From the NCBI GenBank assembly GCA_004151065.3, contig NWUY0300109742.1, positions 31,007-42,412 on the forward strand: 11,406 nt of DNA. Reading direction: 5' to 3'. The position numbers were made by a program, and so were the translations under genes. The notes beneath the pieces were generated by a model. It had not been told where the DNA came from, made no database searches, and saw only the letters and a list, made by a program, of their open reading frames with translations. The DNA comes from Larix sibirica. Its lineage: Eukaryota > Streptophyta > Pinopsida > Pinales > Pinaceae. This document shows positions 7,870-11,406 of the stretch, piece after piece. The first letter of the stretch is position 1. Each line of letters opens with the position of its first letter.

Positions 7870-10139
7870 GTAATAGCTTTTCCAACTATTCCCTTACACG
7901 ATCGCTTCATCTGCAACTATGCCTTGTTTTTCCCGTTCTTGGGTTTGAGAACTGACGTATCTTTCGATGGCGCTCAAAATATGCGATGAATGCATATTTT
8001 ACGGAATTTATGGCTTAAATCTTGCCTACTAGGTCGCATCAATGAGGCGATTGTCTCGAAGCAATGGCCAGGACTTCATTTTTTTCAGCAAATTTTCAGC
8101 TTCATCTTATATTTATGGCCAGAAACCCTAGTTTTTTTGACAGATTCGAAACCTTTAGATGAAGCCAATTAGCAATGGCAAAATGCTAGGTTTTTTTTTC
8201 CCTTTTCGCTGGACTGATATTAGATATAAGGGTTTCCCTAACGTCCTTGAAAAACCTGAACTGTACGAAAGCGCCGGAATGATTCAAACAATCCTCTCAC
8301 GAAACCACGAGCATATGACTGACAAGCGCTTAAACGCCTTTGAAGCTCAAGTGATTAAGCGAATAACGTAGGATAATCGGCAGCTCTAAAGGTAGATTGC
8401 GAACGGATTTGTTCATCGGATGATCACGTCTTACTTGCCTCGGGAACAATTTAAACAAATCGGGAACTAATCTACGAATCCTTCCATACTGTTCGTTAGC
8501 GGCCGTGATTTCCTCTTGCATACTTTGATTTCCTGTTCGGTCGAATATTTAATCCTTTCTGACTATGATTTTTTTCTTCTCCTGTTGCAGAAAGCTTGCA
8601 GAACTGGGATATCACAGAAGTGCAAAAGCGTGTAAGGAAAAGATTGAGCAGGTGAACCTAACATCCGAGAAAGCTAAAGACGGGAAGAGCTTTATGCAGT
8701 TTGGCGAGCTTGAAGCTGTTTATAATGGTGGAAGCCGTGTGAATAATGGCGGGCCCCCTAATGCTGCTTTGCAGGAAGAAGTAGATGCAAAATCTGAGCA
8801 ACAAAACAAGAAAAAGAGAAAAAGGAAGCACCTGGCTTCGATCAAAACATTCTTGGAGAACCTGGTAAAGCAGCTTTTGGAAAATCAGGAGGCATTGCAC
8901 GGTAAGTTTCTGGAGGCCATAGAACGCCGAGATCAAGAAAGGATAATTAGGGAAGAGGCCTGGAAGCGCCAAGAAATGTCGCGTTTAACAAGGGAAACGG
9001 AATTGCGCGCTCAGGAGCAAGCCCTTGCCTCGACGCGGGAGGCCGCCATTGTTGCATTCTTGCAGAAGATCACCGGTCAAGATTTGAAGCTACCTGAAGC
9101 ACCGGTTCCAACGCACGCTACAGAAACTCAGGAAGATCACCAGGCAGCTTGTATGGATAAAGATCTTTCGGATCCCAACGGGAAGAGATGGCCTAAGCCT
9201 GAAGTGCAAGCTCTGATTCGCTTGCGCAGTAACTTGGAGCCCAAATTTCAAGAGCCGGGGCCTAAAGGACCGCTTTGGCAGGAGGTATCTGCCGGAATGG
9301 CGTCTCAAGGCTTCACCAACCGCAGTGCCAAGAGATGCAAGGAAAAATGGGAGAACATCAATAAATATTTCAGAAAAACCAAAGATAGCATGAAAAAGCG
9401 ACCCGAAAATGCCAAGACTTGTCCATATTTTCACCAGTTGGATGTTCTTTATCGTAAAGGAATTCTTTCCTCTCCAAACAAGTGCAACAGAGTCGATCAG
9501 AACAATGATTCCTCGGATGCAATGCTAGAAGATCAAGACCACGGCCTTGAAAGTAATCGCCAAGATGACCTCCGTGAACATATTCAGGCTTCCCGCTCGG
9601 ACTCCGAGCATATGATATCGGTAATACCTGCAGAGGGCGAAGAAATTACCCCAGCAAACAACACCGATAACGTTTATTTCTTTCGGAGTCCTGATCCAGT
9701 TGATCATGGCCACCAAATGACAAAATTGAAGCAAAATCTGCCAGAAAATAATCAGAACACTTCAAAATCTGCTAGTCCAAACGTAGAATCTGGTACGACA
9801 ACAAGAAATGCGGGAATATTTTCGACTGATAATAGCAAAGCAGCTTCAAAGATGGAAAGAATGGTGAAAGATATGTTGGAAGCGCAGCAGCAGCAGCAAA
9901 AGAGATTCTTGGAAGTGTTCGAAAGGAGGGAACAGATCCAGAATCAGCATCTTCATCACCATCAGCAGCATCAAGAGCTTAGAGACCAGGAGGAGTTTAG
10001 CTGTCAACAAAATGAACTGAAATTAATACAAGAACGCTCGCAATCCGCAACGCAGTCTGCACTAATGGCTTTGGTCGACAAACTGACCGCAGAAATCGGT
10101 GGCGATTATTCCATCCATGTACCGTCGGCCAAACGATGA
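7409..10139 (+). CDS. GT-2/PTL-type trihelix transcription factor, two exons: join(7409..7869,8591..10139)
   Basis: Predicted nuclear DNA-binding transcription factor of 669 residues. Trihelix proteins bind GT-rich promoter elements (cores such as GGTTAA or GGTAAA), usually as dimers, and control growth, organ boundaries or stress responses. Seen here: trihelix 1 at about 120-198, basic patch KKKRKRK at 227-233, coiled coil at about 237-317, trihelix 2 at about 352-441 with W354, W383 and W407 plus KYFRKTKD at 412-419, and a second Gln-rich coiled coil at about 574-654. The central coil, with REEAWKRQEM and AAIVAFLQKITGQ, is characteristic of GT-2/GTL1/DF1 proteins. The N-terminal QYGI..IQQLM resembles the start of PETAL LOSS. 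The ATG at 7409 is chosen because an in-frame TAG lies at 7379-7381 and the N-terminal motif begins at residue 6. The frame is open throughout. Family assignment is confident; orthology to GTL1, DF1, GT-2 or PTL is not, so no symbol is given. Confidence 0.93.
7870..8590 (+). other. Phase-2 intron of the trihelix gene, 721 bp
   Basis: The donor is GTAATA at 7870 and the acceptor is TGTTGCAG ending at 8590. A pyrimidine-rich tract (about 8567-8587) precedes the acceptor, and CTGAC at 8559-8563 fits a plant branch-point, with its A 28 nt upstream of the intron end. Splicing restores an AGA arginine codon and joins VSR to KLAELGY, the continuation expected for helix 2 to helix 3 of a GT-2 trihelix. 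A single intron inside the first trihelix is, as far as I recall, common in this clade. The intron has stops in all frames that matter and I see no gene or element inside it. Confidence 0.92.
8591..10139 (+). other. Exon 2 coding part: rest of trihelix 1, coiled coil, trihelix 2, C-terminal coiled coil, stop
   Basis: Encodes residues 155-669 and ends at TGA 10137-10139. The remainder of trihelix 1 (155-198) has I172 where GT-2 proteins usually carry Phe and lacks the usual KYYKRTK-like segment. NLS-like KKKRKRK sits at about 8808-8828. The first coiled coil is nearly collinear with the GT-2/GTL1 central region. Trihelix 2 (about 9183-9452) keeps all three tryptophans and the fourth-helix motif, so it is probably the main DNA-binding domain. 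The linker 442-573 is polar and low in recognisable motifs. The C-terminal region has five consecutive Gln (four CAG codons and a CAA at 9885-9899) and a His/Gln run (about 605-615), then ends in a helix, ALMALVDKLTAE. No frameshift or internal stop is present. Confidence 0.92.
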
Positions 10140-10750
10140 ACGCGCGAGCACTCAGGTACCTTAATCCCAGGATCAGGTGAATATATATATGCATTGGCCT
10201 TGAATTTAAGCAAGAATTTAGACTTTTCTATACTGTAAGAAAACGAACGGCGACGTTTATGTACAATAGAACTGTCTATATTATTTGATTTTTAAAGACT
10301 CTGAAGCATTATGTAAGGGATTTTTAGAGCATATGGAAGAATGCATGATCAGTAATTTCCTTTCTTATATGCGAAATTCTATATAGCAGTTCATGTAAGG
10401 GAGGAATGTTAGGCTTTCTCTGCAAAAAATTACAATACTTTAGATCTTTTTCTGTCTTTATTTCCCCCCCGCCGCGAGTGCATAACAGATTTTGATCAAC
10501 TGCAAACCCAATGGATTTGTTGAAGAAATATACATCGAAGCAGTAAATACGTGTCACTAATTTCTGCTATATAATGCAGATAGTATCCATTTCTGTATCT
10601 GGTTATTGTCTTCCCACACGAGTTTGAACTTTGGACGATCGTTTCAAACCCTACATACTAGAATTTCCAGACATGAATTACTTAAATTTATTGATATGTA
10701 GCCATAAAATTTGATATAAATAAACCATTCACACTTCTATCTTCACCTAG
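10140..10750 (+). terminator. 3' UTR and likely poly(A) region
   Basis: After the TGA the sequence becomes AT-rich and non-coding. The clearest canonical AATAAA is at 10719-10724, with T-rich and TGTA-type words upstream, which would give a 3' UTR of about 600 nt. Plant poly(A) signals are loose, and nearer candidates exist, for example AATATA at about 10181 and TGTAAG at 10234 and 10313, so the true end may be earlier. A second AATAAA lies at 11044-11049. A short C-run with CCGCCGCG at about 10464-10477 stands out from the AT background. Confidence 0.4.
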
Positions 10751-10789
10751 GGTAGGATCGTTGGAATTAGTCTCCCACTGATCCATGGC

Positions 10790-10939
10790 TTTACAAACTG
10801 ATCTCAATCTCTGTGAGAGATGATCTTTGTTAGCAATAATCCTCATCTCCTCAATTCAATAGATAAATGTTTTTACAAATCAATCTCAATCTCTGAAAGA
10901 AGATCAGAGATGAACTTCTTGAGTAGTGAGCAATAATCC
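10790..10939. repeat. Imperfect tandem duplication with TTTACAAA..CAATCTCTG start and GCAATAATCC end
   Basis: Copy 1 is about 10790-10842 and copy 2 about 10872-10939. Both begin TTTACAAA and TCTCAATCTCTG and end in GCAATAATCC. Copy 2 carries about 15 extra bases in the middle (around GATCAGAGATGAACTTCTT). Confidence 0.65.
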
Positions 10940-11325
10940 ATGAGCGTGTATTACAGAAATTATTTGTATTCTAAATAATTGATGTTTACAGAAATCCTTC
11001 GAACATTTCTGTTGCATTTGATTTGTGACCATTCAAATTTTGAAATAAAAACAATTTAAAAAAGTTAAAAGAACAGTAAACATGATGGATAGTAAAGAAT
11101 ACTTAAAAAAAATATTGAGAATGATAAGGATGATCCAGAATAGGGATCGAAAGTTCTAAAAACACCAATACAGTTTCATAATATCGAAATACAGTACATA
11201 TTTCTCATTTCTCGTCTCCTCTGATCGGATCATTGACAGTAAGACACGAGAAAGAAACTAGTCTCATTGTAATAAGATCATCTGGATGAAATCAATGAAT
11301 TTCACATAAAGATGATGTACCTACC

Positions 11326-11371
11326 TCCTTAGCTCGGTCCTTTCTTTAGCCTTCCTTAGCTCGGTCCTTTC
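11326..11371. repeat. 19-bp direct repeat, period 27
   Basis: TCCTTAGCTCGGTCCTTTC occurs identically at 11326-11344 and 11353-11371, separated by 8 bp. It is a recent local duplication because the copies are identical. Confidence 0.85.
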
Positions 11372-11406
11372 ACACGGCGAGTCATTAATTCAAATCTAAT
11401 TGCAGG

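Larger units (their letters stand above)
10751..11406. other. Downstream intergenic DNA with two short duplications
   Basis: No gene is seen. The sequence is AT-rich with small purine-rich patches. Direct duplications at 10790-10939 and 11326-11371 are listed separately. AATAAA at 11044-11049 could be an alternative poly(A) signal but is far from the stop codon. Confidence 0.45.

Noticed and set aside
8159-8521. Open frames inside the intron as an extra exon
   Set aside because: Including them would interrupt the trihelix domain and the frames have no family features.
8565-8590. ATG at 8565 as the start of a 524-residue protein
   Set aside because: The first eight codons are the polypyrimidine tract and acceptor of the intron. 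Splicing to exon 1 gives a continuous trihelix domain, so this ATG is intronic.

Overview
The window is plant nuclear DNA. The evidence is one intron-split gene with GT-AG splice sites that encodes a trihelix (GT-factor) transcription factor, a family confined to plants. Around the gene lies AT-rich intergenic DNA full of decayed local tandem repeats and a short SINE-like insertion. I cannot name the species. The roomy, repeat-laden flanks and a protein that mixes features of two trihelix subclades would fit a non-model seed plant such as a gymnosperm, but that is a weak inference.

Layout. Positions 1-480 hold AT-rich sequence with no gene. Positions 487-1884 are three tandem copies of a unit of about 485 bp; the third copy is shortened, and each copy contains the same small inverted repeat. 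Positions 2221-2412 and 2619-2739 are two small clusters of short tandem duplications. Positions 2740-5886 are intergenic DNA with several GC- and CpG-richer islands, three CACGTG G-boxes, a CCAAT palindrome and a TTA microsatellite, but no convincing gene. Positions 5887-6098 look like a SINE of about 184 bp bounded by 14-bp target-site duplications. Positions 6387-6808 are a nested tandem-repeat cluster. Positions 6950-7408 are the proximal promoter and leader of the gene, ending in three overlapping upstream ORFs, one in each reading frame.

The gene runs from 7409 to 10139 on the + strand as join(7409..7869, 8591..10139), with one 721-bp phase-2 intron. It encodes 669 residues: a short N-terminal motif, His/Gln-rich and acidic stretches, trihelix 1 (shortened and divergent), a basic nuclear-localisation-like patch, a coiled coil of the GT-2/GTL1 type, trihelix 2 (canonical), a polar linker, and a second C-terminal coiled coil that resembles the first. 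The protein therefore reads as two successive trihelix plus coiled-coil modules. Downstream, 10140-11406 holds the 3' UTR, a likely poly(A) signal near 10719, and more AT-rich sequence with short duplications.

I found no operon, CRISPR array, rRNA, functional tRNA, or coding part of an autonomous transposon. The most notable features are the unusual architecture of the trihelix protein, its three-frame uORF cluster, and the repeat structures. None of them amounts to a demonstrably new system.
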